From: Mycobacterium sp. 155
Lineage (GTDB): Bacteria; Actinomycetota; Actinomycetes; Mycobacteriales; Mycobacteriaceae
Direction of reading: 5' to 3'
Length of the DNA stretch: 64,000 nt
Assembly (NCBI RefSeq): GCF_000373905.1
Contig: NZ_KB892705.1
Coordinates: forward strand, 4,228,478 to 4,292,477
Under the pieces are notes generated by a model. The model ran no database searches, was not told where the DNA came from, and saw only the letters and a list, made by a program, of their open reading frames with translations. Shown piece by piece: positions 46,743 to 55,417 of this stretch. The translations under genes were made by a program, and so were the position numbers. Positions within the stretch are counted from its first letter, which is position 1. Every line of letters starts with the position of its first letter.

Positions 46743-47978
46743 TCACAACGACAGGGTGACGGTTCCGCCCCGGGGGTCAGCTGACTGCAGGATGCTCGAC
46801 GGGACCCGGAACACCCGTCCTGGCGATGCCGGCCAGGGCAGCGTCTTACGGCCGATCACCCGGCCATCTTGGCGGGCAACCACTTTGGGAACACGCACGA
46901 ACGCATCGGTCCACAGCAGCAGCCGTCCACGCGCCGGTGCGGGGTCGCCGGGGCGCAGCAAGGTGGGCGCGACCCAGCGCAGCGGTGCATCGGCTTGGAT
47001 GCGGATGGCCTCCTGCGACGGTCGGTGGCCGTCGAGGTAGTGGCGCACCTGGGCGGCCACGTGGCGGCCGTCGAGCGCCGCGATATCGGCGGTGTCGACC
47101 GGATGCAGCAGGTTACCGATCGCGAAGACACCGTCGCGGCTGGTGCGCAGGGCGGTGTCGACGACGGGACCCAGCGTGCCGGCGTCGATGTCCAAACCGC
47201 CGGAGCGGGCCAGCTCGTGGTCGGGAATCCAGTCGCCGGTGAAAACCACGGTGTCGCAATCGATCACCCGACGATCACCGGTGTCGATGTTCTCGATCTC
47301 CACACCCCGCACCACGGGCTTGCCGATGATGCGGGTGATCCGCGTGCGGGTGGTGATGTCGACGCCAAGCAGGGGAGTCCGACCGGCGAGGTTGAACACC
47401 GCATACGACTCGGGCGTGGGGTACTCGGTGGTCATCAGCGCGGTTTGGCAACCGGCATGTTTGAGGGTGAGCACCGCGGAGTAGCTGACCAGTTCGGCGC
47501 CGACCACCACTGCGCGGCGACCGACCTTGCCGTGCTTGAGGTGAACGACGTTCTGCAGGTGACCGGTGGTGTACACGCCGCTCGGCCGGTCGCCCGGGAT
47601 CATCCGCGCCGGGCGGGGACGTTCACGGGCCCCGGTGGCCAGGATGACCGCGCGCGCGTCGAGGCGTTCCCTACCGACCGGCGAGGTGATGTCCAGCGAC
47701 CGGTCGCCGGCCCAGCCGGTGACCATGGTGTTGGTGCGAATCGTGGCCCCGGCGGCGGTCGCGTTTGCCACCAGTCGGCGCGCGTAGGCCGGTCCGCTGA
47801 TGAACGTCTTCATGTCGCGCATACCGTAGCCGGGATGATCGCTGTGCCGGGGAATGCCGCCGGCCGCTGATTCCCGTTCCAGCACTACGACATTGAGCGA
47901 TGTGTCGCGGGCGAGTGCGGCGGCCGCAGTAAGTCCGGCGGGGCCGCCGCCGATGATCGCGACGTCGGTGGTGCTCAT
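46743..47978 (-). CDS. NAD(P)/FAD-dependent oxidoreductase (GlpB/HcnB-like)
   Basis: A 411-residue pyridine-nucleotide-disulfide-type flavoprotein without the redox-active cysteine pair: N-terminal FAD loop VAIIGGGPAGLTAAAA near residues 6-21, ATGARERPRPAR, and a C-terminal FAD motif GVFAIGNLLHPVDTAD. Proteins like this partner GlpA-type dehydrogenases or form subunits of amine and cyanide-generating oxidases. It overlaps the GlpA-like gene (ATGA) and is the last gene of the APC-kinase operon, so it probably passes electrons from the same substrate. Confidence 0.87.
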   Translation of the reverse strand: MSTTDVAIIGGGPAGLTAAAALARDTSLNVVVLERESAAGGIPRHSDHPGYGMRDMKTFISGPAYARRLVANATAAGATIRTNTMVTGWAGDRSLDITSPVGRERLDARAVILATGARERPRPARMIPGDRPSGVYTTGHLQNVVHLKHGKVGRRAVVVGAELVSYSAVLTLKHAGCQTALMTTEYPTPESYAVFNLAGRTPLLGVDITTRTRITRIIGKPVVRGVEIENIDTGDRRVIDCDTVVFTGDWIPDHELARSGGLDIDAGTLGPVVDTALRTSRDGVFAIGNLLHPVDTADIAALDGRHVAAQVRHYLDGHRPSQEAIRIQADAPLRWVAPTLLRPGDPAPARGRLLLWTDAFVRVPKVVARQDGRVIGRKTLPWPASPGRVFRVPSSILQSADPRGGTVTLSL

Positions 47979-49360
47979 GCGTTTTGCTCCTGTTGCTTCT
48001 CGAAAATGGTCTGCACTTCGGCGCCGCAGAAGAACGCCTGGCAGCGACCGTTCATGACGCGGGTACGGCGGCGCAGCCCGTCCAGTCCGGCGGGCGGGAC
48101 GACGGAGTGGCACGCGTCGCGCAACTCTCCCTCGGTGACGCGTTCGCAGAAGCAGACGATCCGCCCGTATGCCGGGTCGGCTGCGATTCTCTCGGTCTGC
48201 TGATAGGGCCGGGGGAAGGCCTCACCGAGATTGGGCATCTCGGGCGGATCCGGCAGGGTCGGCCTTGGGGTCAGCTCCATCCCTGCTGAGATCAGTTGGT
48301 CGCGAACATGTTCGGCGATGGCCATGCCCGCGGTCAGGCCCGTGGAGCGAATGCCGCCGACCAGTAGATAGTGCTGGTGCGGGTCGGCCTCGATCAGATA
48401 GTCGCCGTGGTCGATGGCGGCGCGCAGCCCTGCGTAGGTGGCGGTGACCTCCTCGTCGAGCAGCCGCGGCATCAGGGCACGGCCCTTCTCCAAAAGGAAT
48501 TCGAAACCGCTCTCCGAGGTTCCGGTTGCGGTGCGGTCCTGCAGGTCCTCGGAGGTGGGCCCGAGCATGACGTTGCCGTAGATGGTGGGACTGATGAGCA
48601 CGCCCTTGCCGCGGGCCGTGGGCACCGGCAGCACGATCTTGTCGACGAGCGGGCGGGCCAGCTTGTCGTACACGATCAGCTCGCCGCGGCGAGGTGTGAC
48701 GGTGAACCGCGAGTGGCCGAACAGGCCGTCGATCACGTCGGCGCCCAATCCCGCGGCGTTGACCACCCAGCGCGCGGTGAGGGGGCCGGCGCTGGTGTGC
48801 AGGGTCGTGCCGTCGGGTGTGACGTCAACCCGTTCCACGCGGTGGCTGCGCAGTAGCGTGGCACCCCGGTTGACCGCGTCGGTCGCAAGCGCGAGGTTGA
48901 CCGTCCACGTGCATATGATGGATTCGTCGGGCACCGTCAGACCGCCCAGCGCACCCGGCCCGAGGTTCGGGACCGCTGTGTAAACCGCTGCGGCGTCCAC
49001 GATTTCGCACTTGTCGTAGCCATTGGCCACGGCCTTGTCCCGCAGACCGGGGAGCGCCTCGAGCTGCTCGGAATCCCATGCCACCAGGATGGCGCCGGTG
49101 TGCTCGACCGGGATGCCGGTGTGCTTGGCATACTCGGAGAGCAGTTGGTAGCCGCGGCTGACCATGGCCGATTCCAGCGTGCCGGGTTTGGCGTCGAACC
49201 CGGTGTGCAGGATCGCGGTGTTGGCCTTGCTGGTGCCGTCGCCCACATCGTCGCGGGCTTCCAGCAGGGCGACGGACAGTTGGTATCCAGACAGCTCCCG
49301 TGCGATCGCCGATCCGACGATGCCGGCGCCGATGATCACGACGTCGTAGGCGGTGTTCAT
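47975..49360 (-). CDS. GlpA-like FAD dehydrogenase with BFD [2Fe-2S] domain
   Basis: A 461-residue member of the DAO/glycerol-3-phosphate dehydrogenase family: FAD loop VVIIGAGIVGSAIAREL near residues 7-23, then a C-terminal bacterioferritin-ferredoxin-like domain with four cysteines (CFC near 400 and RCQAFFC near 437) for an iron-sulfur cluster, as in anaerobic GlpA. The substrate is presumably the phosphorylated product of the adjacent kinase. ATGA overlaps on both sides bind it tightly to its partners. Confidence 0.88.
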   Translation of the reverse strand: MNTAYDVVIIGAGIVGSAIARELSGYQLSVALLEARDDVGDGTSKANTAILHTGFDAKPGTLESAMVSRGYQLLSEYAKHTGIPVEHTGAILVAWDSEQLEALPGLRDKAVANGYDKCEIVDAAAVYTAVPNLGPGALGGLTVPDESIICTWTVNLALATDAVNRGATLLRSHRVERVDVTPDGTTLHTSAGPLTARWVVNAAGLGADVIDGLFGHSRFTVTPRRGELIVYDKLARPLVDKIVLPVPTARGKGVLISPTIYGNVMLGPTSEDLQDRTATGTSESGFEFLLEKGRALMPRLLDEEVTATYAGLRAAIDHGDYLIEADPHQHYLLVGGIRSTGLTAGMAIAEHVRDQLISAGMELTPRPTLPDPPEMPNLGEAFPRPYQQTERIAADPAYGRIVCFCERVTEGELRDACHSVVPPAGLDGLRRRTRVMNGRCQAFFCGAEVQTIFEKQQEQNA

Positions 49361-50781
49361 GAGGTCTCCTGGGAATAGGTGGTGGCTGCCAGTTCGCGCC
49401 ATTCGGAACGGAATTCGTCGGCACGGGCCGGTTGCCAACTGGGTTCGTAGCTCGCCGACGGGGTCCATGACGTGACCACTTCCGACACCGTCCCGCCGGG
49501 CTGCAGGCTGAGCGCGGCCAGTGCCGCGGCACCGAGCGCGGTGGCATGGGCCGACGGGTAGACGTCCACGGGCACCTGCAGAATGTCGGCGACTGCCTGC
49601 ATCAGCACCTTGGACTGGGTGAGCCCGCCGTCGGCCCGCAGCCTGGTCAACGGATTGGAGTCGGTGGCGATGGCCGAGGCAAGTTCGGCCACCTGCGCGG
49701 CGATGCCCTGCAGCACCGCCAATACGATGTGACCGCGGCCGGTCGACAACGACATGCCTGAGATCGTCGCGGTGGCTGCCGATTTCCACCATGGCGCGGC
49801 GAGGCCGGCCAGGGCGGGTACACACAGCACCCCGTTGGCGTCGGCCGTGGCAACCGAGTCCATCTCCTCCGCACCGCCGATGATGCCCAGCGAGGACAGC
49901 CACTTGACCGCCGACGCCGCGGTGTAGACCTGCCCGTCAACGCAGAAGGTGTCCTGGTCGCCAATTCGCCAGGCCACCGATGAGGTCAGCCCGGCCGTGG
50001 AGTGCACCGGGGTGTCGCCGGTGTTGGCGAGCAGGAAAGCGCCGGTTCCGAAGGTGCACTTGGCCATTCCCGGTTCGAGACAGCCTTCGGCGAGCAGCGC
50101 CGCCTGCTGGTCGACCACGACGCCACCGACGGGCATCTCGCTGCCGAATGCCGTTGTGGTACCGATGACCTCGTCGTTGCCCACGATGGCGGGCAGCTGC
50201 TCGCTTTCGAGACCGAAGAGCCCGAGCAGCTCGCGGCTCCAGTTCCGCGCGCCCAGCTCGACGACCAACGACCGGCTGGCGGTGGTTGCGTCGGTGACGA
50301 AGGCACCGGTCAGCTGGTGCAGTAGCCAGGTGTCCGATGTGGTGACGACGCCGCCGGTTTCGACGTGGCGGCGCAGCCAGGCCATCTTCGGTGCCGAAAA
50401 ATACGAGTCGAGCACCAATCCTGTTCGAGCGGCGAATAATTCACGGTGTTCACGCAACGCCGCGCACAGCGGTTCGGCGCGGCGGTCCTGCCAGACGATC
50501 GCGGCGGTCAGCGGGCGTCCGGTGTCCGGGTCCCACGCCAACACAGTTTCTCCCTGGTTGGCCAACGACACCGCGTCGATCGGGCAGCCCGCCTGTTGGA
50601 CCGCTGCATGGCCGGCGTCGAGTACCGACTCCAGCAGCTCGCCGGGGTCTTGTTCGACGCCACCGCCGTCGAGGTAGCGCGGGTGCACCGGGACCTCGGC
50701 CAGCCCGACCACACCGTCGGAGCCGTCGACGACGATGGCCTTCGTTCCCGATGTGCCTTGATCGATTGCCAGGACGGTCAT
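49357..50781 (-). CDS. FGGY-family kinase resembling glycerol kinase with altered substrate site
   Basis: A 474-residue sugar/polyol kinase with DQGTSGTKA at the N-terminus, VDQQAALLAEG and the late FGGY signature region (LRADGGLTQSKVLMQAVADIL). Compared with E. coli GlpK, the glycerol-contacting NQRET is NQGET (Arg83 becomes Gly77); Glu78, Trp97, the YFS tyrosine and the DQ pair are kept. That argues for a glycerol-like but different substrate. It overlaps the permease gene in TAATG and the dehydrogenase in ATGA. Confidence 0.88.
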   Translation of the reverse strand: MTVLAIDQGTSGTKAIVVDGSDGVVGLAEVPVHPRYLDGGGVEQDPGELLESVLDAGHAAVQQAGCPIDAVSLANQGETVLAWDPDTGRPLTAAIVWQDRRAEPLCAALREHRELFAARTGLVLDSYFSAPKMAWLRRHVETGGVVTTSDTWLLHQLTGAFVTDATTASRSLVVELGARNWSRELLGLFGLESEQLPAIVGNDEVIGTTTAFGSEMPVGGVVVDQQAALLAEGCLEPGMAKCTFGTGAFLLANTGDTPVHSTAGLTSSVAWRIGDQDTFCVDGQVYTAASAVKWLSSLGIIGGAEEMDSVATADANGVLCVPALAGLAAPWWKSAATATISGMSLSTGRGHIVLAVLQGIAAQVAELASAIATDSNPLTRLRADGGLTQSKVLMQAVADILQVPVDVYPSAHATALGAAALAALSLQPGGTVSEVVTSWTPSASYEPSWQPARADEFRSEWRELAATTYSQETS

Positions 50782-52268
50782 TACGACGCATCCTCGAATT
50801 CGGCGTCGATCGAGGACATCTCGGGCATCTTCAGGCCGTGCCTGCCGCGCGTGACGAGCAGGTAGCACAGGTAGAGCGCGCCGAGCGCCACCATGACCAC
50901 CGCATACAGCCAAGGATCCCGGAACGAGGCATCGCGGAACAGGGAAAGCACGAATACCAGCCACACCACGGCCACCACCAGAACCGGTGTCTCCCAGCGG
51001 CCCAGGGTGAACCCCTTGCTCGGCGGCAGCTTGCGCCGGGTCGCGATGTACAGCGCCACCGTGATGGCGTAGATGATGGCGGGCAGCAGAGTGGCTGCCG
51101 AGAACAGCTTGAACAGGGCGTCGGTGCTCGTGGAGAACAGGCCGAGGATGACTGCAGAGATCGCGGTCATCGTCATGGTGGCGTTGAGCGGCGTCTTGAA
51201 CCGCGGCGAGATCTTGTGCAGCACCTGCCAACCGGGGAACCGCTGATCCCGCGACATCGCCCACACCAGCCGGACCCCGCTCATCAGGATGACCAGACCG
51301 CACGCGAAGATTGCGATGGCCACCAGCACCAGCAGCGCGGTGCCCACGAACGATCCGAGGATGTCCCGGATGACGTCGGCGATGGGAGTGCCAGACTGGG
51401 CCAGCGTGGTCGGATCGTTCACCGCGGCCGTCACCACCAGTAGGAACAGGAAACCCAGCACACCCGACGCCAGCACGGCTTGCCACATGGCGCGGGGAAC
51501 GACGATTTCCGGCTTCTTGGTCTCCTCGGCGAGGTTGGCCGCGGATTCGAAGCCCACGATGGTGAACGCGCCCAGTAGGAAGCCCAGCATCCACGGCCCG
51601 GCCGACGTGGCGGTACCGAAGCTCCAGTACCCGTCGGCCGGAATGTCGCCGCGGGAGAACAGGTTTCCGACCGAGAGCTTGTGGGCGATCACCCCGACGA
51701 TGAACAGCAGTACCACGAGCGCCACCATGCCGATCAGTTCGGCGGTGACGGCGAAGTTGTTGACCCGCTCGGTCCACTTCGTCGACAGGCCGACCAGCAG
51801 CCCCTGTAGCACGAGGATCCCGGCGGTGATCAAGAAGGCGGTGGCGGGAGTGCCGGTGAAATCGAACAAGGCGGGCACCACGGTGGCGGCCACTGTGTAG
51901 TCCACGGCCACCACCACGATGGCCAGGAACGTGAACGAGATCCACCCGGTGATCCAGCCCAGTACGGGGTTGGCCAGCCGCGACACCCATTGGTAGGCGT
52001 AGCCGGTGACGGGGATGCGTGCCGCCAGGGACCCGATCAGCAGCGCGACGGCCAGCTGGCCGACGACCACGATGGGCCAGGTCCAGATCCCCATCGGCCC
52101 GGAGCTGGTGAGCACGCTGCCGTAGGTGGTGAAGATGCCGGTGGCGATCGAGACGAAGGCGAATGCCACCGCGAAGGATGCGAACCGGCCCGTCGATCGT
52201 TCGAGGGTCTCGGTGTAACCGAATTCGGTCACCCTGCTGTCGCCGGGTGGTGTGGAAGAATCTGTCAT
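50781..52268 (-). CDS. APC-superfamily amino acid/amine permease
   Basis: A 495-residue transporter with about twelve helices and APC family motifs (FSxxIATGIF-like SIATGIFTTYGS, GWITGWISF, FTIVGFESAANLAEETKKP). Relatives carry GABA, ethanolamine or choline-like compounds, an unusual partner for a glycerol-type kinase, which normally pairs with GlpF. The ATG at 52268 (MTDSSTPPGDSR) was chosen; longer starts lack homology. It lies 85 bases after the DeoR gene in the same direction. Confidence 0.88.
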   Translation of the reverse strand: MTDSSTPPGDSRVTEFGYTETLERSTGRFASFAVAFAFVSIATGIFTTYGSVLTSSGPMGIWTWPIVVVGQLAVALLIGSLAARIPVTGYAYQWVSRLANPVLGWITGWISFTFLAIVVVAVDYTVAATVVPALFDFTGTPATAFLITAGILVLQGLLVGLSTKWTERVNNFAVTAELIGMVALVVLLFIVGVIAHKLSVGNLFSRGDIPADGYWSFGTATSAGPWMLGFLLGAFTIVGFESAANLAEETKKPEIVVPRAMWQAVLASGVLGFLFLLVVTAAVNDPTTLAQSGTPIADVIRDILGSFVGTALLVLVAIAIFACGLVILMSGVRLVWAMSRDQRFPGWQVLHKISPRFKTPLNATMTMTAISAVILGLFSTSTDALFKLFSAATLLPAIIYAITVALYIATRRKLPPSKGFTLGRWETPVLVVAVVWLVFVLSLFRDASFRDPWLYAVVMVALGALYLCYLLVTRGRHGLKMPEMSSIDAEFEDAS

Positions 52269-52353
52269 CGGATCGGGCTTTCTGACTGGAATTGACTGTT
52301 TCGGGACAAGGGCTCGGTCCGCGGGCGGCGCTGCAACGCCGCCCGCACCCATT

Positions 52354-53130
52354 TCAGGCACCAGGGCCTGCGGTGAGAACGACACCTCCCGTCTCCTCTA
52401 TGGCTGCTGCAACAGCCGGTGCGGTGTTCTGATCGGTGATGAGGCCGTCGACGGCGGCGAGCTCGCACACTCGGTAGGGCGCGACCAGCCCGAGCTTCGA
52501 CGAGTCGGCGAGGATGTAGCTCGACGCGCTGTTGGCGATGATGGTCCGCCGGACGTCGATCTCGTCGAGATGGAAGTCGGTGAGCCCGGCCGTGGCGTCG
52601 ACTCCACCCGAACCGAGCAGCGCGATGTCGGCGAAGACGTCGGCGAAGAAAGCCTTGGTGTGGGCGTTGGAGCAGGCCAGATCGCCCGCGCGGACCTTCC
52701 CGCCGGCCAGCAGCACGTCGATTCCGGGCCGGTCGGCGAGCTCGACGGCAACCGGCAGCGACGGGGTGATCACCGTTCCGGTGAAGCCGCGCGGGATGGC
52801 CTGAGCGACGGCGACGGCAGTGGTGCCGATGTCGAGGATGACGGTCTGCCCGTTCTTGAGCAGCCCGACGGCAGTGCGCGCCAGTTGCGCCTTGGCCTCG
52901 TGCCGGATGATCGACCGCTCGGTGAACGACGGCTCGATCACCCTCCTCTCGGTGACTGCGGCGGCTCCGCCGTGGACGCGTCGCACGGCGCCACGCTCCT
53001 CGAGGAAGGCCAGGTCACGACGGATCGTCTCGGCGGAGACGCCCAGCCGACGGACCAGCTCGTCGGTACTCACGGCCTGAGCGGTGCCGACCGCCTCGAT
53101 GATGGCCTCATGCCGTTCAACCGGCAGCAC
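52354..53130 (-). CDS. DeoR/GlpR-family transcriptional regulator
   Basis: A 258-residue repressor with an N-terminal helix-turn-helix (VSTDELVRRLGVSAETIRRDL, about residues 20-40), the DeoR hallmark RVHGGA and a sugar-phosphate-binding domain (DIGTTAVAVAQAI, LLAGGKVR, GSGGVDATAGLTDF). It likely senses the phosphorylated substrate of the downstream kinase and controls this operon. It starts at a GTG and is divergent from the MHS transporter, with candidate operators in between. Confidence 0.92.
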   Translation of the reverse strand: MLPVERHEAIIEAVGTAQAVSTDELVRRLGVSAETIRRDLAFLEERGAVRRVHGGAAAVTERRVIEPSFTERSIIRHEAKAQLARTAVGLLKNGQTVILDIGTTAVAVAQAIPRGFTGTVITPSLPVAVELADRPGIDVLLAGGKVRAGDLACSNAHTKAFFADVFADIALLGSGGVDATAGLTDFHLDEIDVRRTIIANSASSYILADSSKLGLVAPYRVCELAAVDGLITDQNTAPAVAAAIEETGGVVLTAGPGA

Positions 53131-53170
53131 GATCGACCACTTCTGTGTGGTTTTGACCGTTCATGACGAT

Positions 53171-53274
53171 AATTGTGGAGTGTTGCGTGGCTCACGTCAA
53201 CCCATGGCGAGGTTGACTACGGGCAGAGCGTCCCGCAGGAATACTGACGAAGAACTGTAAGCACGGCCACAATT
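53171..53274. promoter_or_regulatory. Inverted repeats in the DeoR/MHS transporter divergent promoter
   Basis: GTCAACC (53196-53202) and GGTTGAC (53211-53217) form a perfect 7-bp inverted repeat with an 8-base spacer. A wider pair, AATTGTGG (53171-53178) and CCACAATT (53267-53274), flanks it. Both look like repressor sites. Confidence 0.5.
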
Positions 53275-53310
53275 TGAAGAGTCAATGATCCACGTCACGA
53301 GGAGTCGCCG

Positions 53311-54639
53311 ATGAGCGCGCCTATTCCGACCGGATTGCGACGTGTCGTCGTCGCGTCGATGGCCGGCACGGTGGTCGAGTGGTACGAGTTCTTTCTCTAC
53401 GGAACCGCCGCCACTCTCGTCTTCAACAAGGTGTTCTTCGCCCAGGGCGGCAACGATCTCGACGCCATCCTGGCCGCGTTCATCACCTACGCAGTCGGCT
53501 TCATCGCGCGGCCGCTAGGCGGCATCGTCTTCGGTCACTACGGCGACAAATACGGCCGCAAGAAACTGCTGCAGTTCAGCCTGCTGCTCGTAGGTGCGTC
53601 GACTTTCTTGATGGGCTGCCTGCCGACGTACGGCCAGATCGGCTATCTCGCCCCGGCCCTGCTGGTGATCCTGCGGTTCGTGCAGGGCTTTGCGGTCGGT
53701 GGGGAATGGGGTGGTGCGGTGCTGCTGGTCGCCGAGCACAGTCCCAGCCGCACCCGCGGGTTCTGGGCGAGCTGGCCGCAGGCCGGCGTGCCTGTCGGCA
53801 ACATTCTGGCGACCATCGTGCTGCTGGTGCTCTACGGCGGGTTGTCGGCCGCGGACTTCCTGTCGTGGGGCTGGCGCGTGGCGTTCTGGCTGTCGGCCGT
53901 CGTGGTGCTGATCGGCTACTACATTCGCACCAAGGTCTCCGACGCCCCCATCTTCATTGCGGCGCAACAGGAAGCCGAGCAGATCAAGGAGAGTTCGTTC
54001 AGCGCCGTCGAGGTGCTCAAGCGGTACCCGCGCGGTGTGCTGATCGCGATGGGGCTGCGCTTCGGCGAGAACATCATGTACTACCTGGTGGTCACCTTCT
54101 CCATCACCTATCTCAAGGAACAGGTGCACTCCGATACCAGCGACATCCTGTGGTGGCTGCTCATCGCGCACATGGCCCATCTGGCGGCGATCCCGACGGT
54201 CGGTCGGCTCTCGGACCGGTACGGGCGGCGGCCGGTGTACTTCGTCGGGGCCGCCGCAGCGGTTTGCTGGGGCTTCATCGCCTACCCCATGATGGACACC
54301 GGCAAGTATTTGCCGGTGGTCGCGGCGGTCACACTCGGGCTGGTGATCCATGCGTTCATGTACGCGCCGCAACCGGCGATCATGGCTGAGATGTTCCCGA
54401 CGCGGATGCGTTATTCCGGGGTGTCTCTTGGCTATCAGGTGACTTCCATCGTGGCCGGGTCGTTGGCGCCGATCATCGCGGTCTGGCTGCTGCGCCAATA
54501 CGACTCCTGGGTGCCGATCGCGGGGTACCTGGCCGGGGCCTCGCTGATCACCTTGATTTCGGTGGTGTTCGCGCGGGAGACCAAGGGGATCGACCTGGTC
54601 GAGATCGATGCTGCTGACGCAGAGCGGACACTGGCATGA
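53311..54639 (+). CDS. MHS-family metabolite:proton symporter
   Basis: A 442-residue MFS transporter with twelve predicted helices and MHS motifs (GTVVEWYEFFLYG, RPLGGIVFGHYGDKYGRKK, GRLSDRYGRRPVY). Relatives import dicarboxylates, betaine or short hydroxy/keto acids such as shikimate or alpha-ketoglutarate. Linkage to 3-hydroxybutyrate dehydrogenase by an ATGA overlap suggests ketone-body or short-chain hydroxyacid uptake, an inference. Confidence 0.88.
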   Translation: MSAPIPTGLRRVVVASMAGTVVEWYEFFLYGTAATLVFNKVFFAQGGNDLDAILAAFITYAVGFIARPLGGIVFGHYGDKYGRKKLLQFSLLLVGASTFLMGCLPTYGQIGYLAPALLVILRFVQGFAVGGEWGGAVLLVAEHSPSRTRGFWASWPQAGVPVGNILATIVLLVLYGGLSAADFLSWGWRVAFWLSAVVVLIGYYIRTKVSDAPIFIAAQQEAEQIKESSFSAVEVLKRYPRGVLIAMGLRFGENIMYYLVVTFSITYLKEQVHSDTSDILWWLLIAHMAHLAAIPTVGRLSDRYGRRPVYFVGAAAAVCWGFIAYPMMDTGKYLPVVAAVTLGLVIHAFMYAPQPAIMAEMFPTRMRYSGVSLGYQVTSIVAGSLAPIIAVWLLRQYDSWVPIAGYLAGASLITLISVVFARETKGIDLVEIDAADAERTLA

Positions 54640-55382
54640 CCGATCTAAGCGGACGTACAGCGCTGGTCACCGGTGCGGCGAGCGGGATCGGCGCGGCATG
54701 CGTGCGGGCATTGGCCGCGCGCGGTGCGACCGTCACGGTGGCCGACATCGACGCCGCCGGGGCCGCCGCCGTGGCCGCGGAGGTCGGTGGAAAGTCTTGG
54801 GTGGTGGACCTTCTCGACGTCAGAGTGCTCGAAACCCTGCGGTTGGACTTTGACATCCTGGTCAACAACGCCGGAGTCCAGAGCATCAACCCGATCGACG
54901 CGTTTCCGCCGGAGAAGTTCCGGACGCTGCTCGTCCTGATGGTCGAAGCGCCGTTCCTGCTCATCCGGGCCGCGTTGCCGCACATGTACGCGACCGGTTT
55001 CGGACGGATCATCAACATCTCCTCGGTGCACGGGCTGCGTGCGTCGGAATACAAGGCCGGATACGTCACCGCCAAGCACGCATTGGAGGGCCTGTCAAAG
55101 GTGACCGCGCTGGAAGGCGGTCCGCACGGTGTCACCAGCAACTGCGTCAACCCCGGATATGTGCGGACCCCGCTGGTCGCCAAACAGATCGCCGACCAGG
55201 CGCGCATCCACGGTATCCCCGAGGACGAGGTGGTGGCCAAGGTGCTGCTGAAGGAGAGCGCGATCAAGCAACTGGTCGAGCCCGAAGAGGTTGGCTCGTT
55301 GGTAAGTTGGCTCGCGTCGCCGGACGCCAGGATGGTGACCGGGGCGTCGTACACCATGGACGGTGGTTGGACGGCACGATGA
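54636..55382 (+). CDS. 3-hydroxybutyrate dehydrogenase-like SDR
   Basis: A 248-residue short-chain dehydrogenase, probably oxidising (R)-3-hydroxybutyrate to acetoacetate with NAD. Motifs: TGAASGIGAACV, NNAGVQ, the catalytic Ser in INISSVHGL and YVTAK. The HxxxxxxKAGYVTAKHAL context and the ESAIKQLVEPEEVG tail are typical of BdhA. The product is the substrate of the next gene's enzyme. The stop overlaps the first of two candidate starts for that gene. Confidence 0.88.
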   Translation: MTDLSGRTALVTGAASGIGAACVRALAARGATVTVADIDAAGAAAVAAEVGGKSWVVDLLDVRVLETLRLDFDILVNNAGVQSINPIDAFPPEKFRTLLVLMVEAPFLLIRAALPHMYATGFGRIINISSVHGLRASEYKAGYVTAKHALEGLSKVTALEGGPHGVTSNCVNPGYVRTPLVAKQIADQARIHGIPEDEVVAKVLLKESAIKQLVEPEEVGSLVSWLASPDARMVTGASYTMDGGWTAR

Positions 55383-55417
55383 GCACCGCGGACGCGAGGA
55401 GCAAAATGAGCACCGCG
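55379..55417 (+). repeat. 27-nt ribosome-binding-site repeat at the acetoacetyl-CoA synthetase start
   Basis: ATGAGCACCGCG occurs twice exactly 27 nt apart (55379 and 55406), and the string between includes caccgcggacgcgaggagca (55384-55403), identical to 1205-1224. GAGGAG here serves the second ATG. The unit encodes MSTADARSK in frame. Confidence 0.8.
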
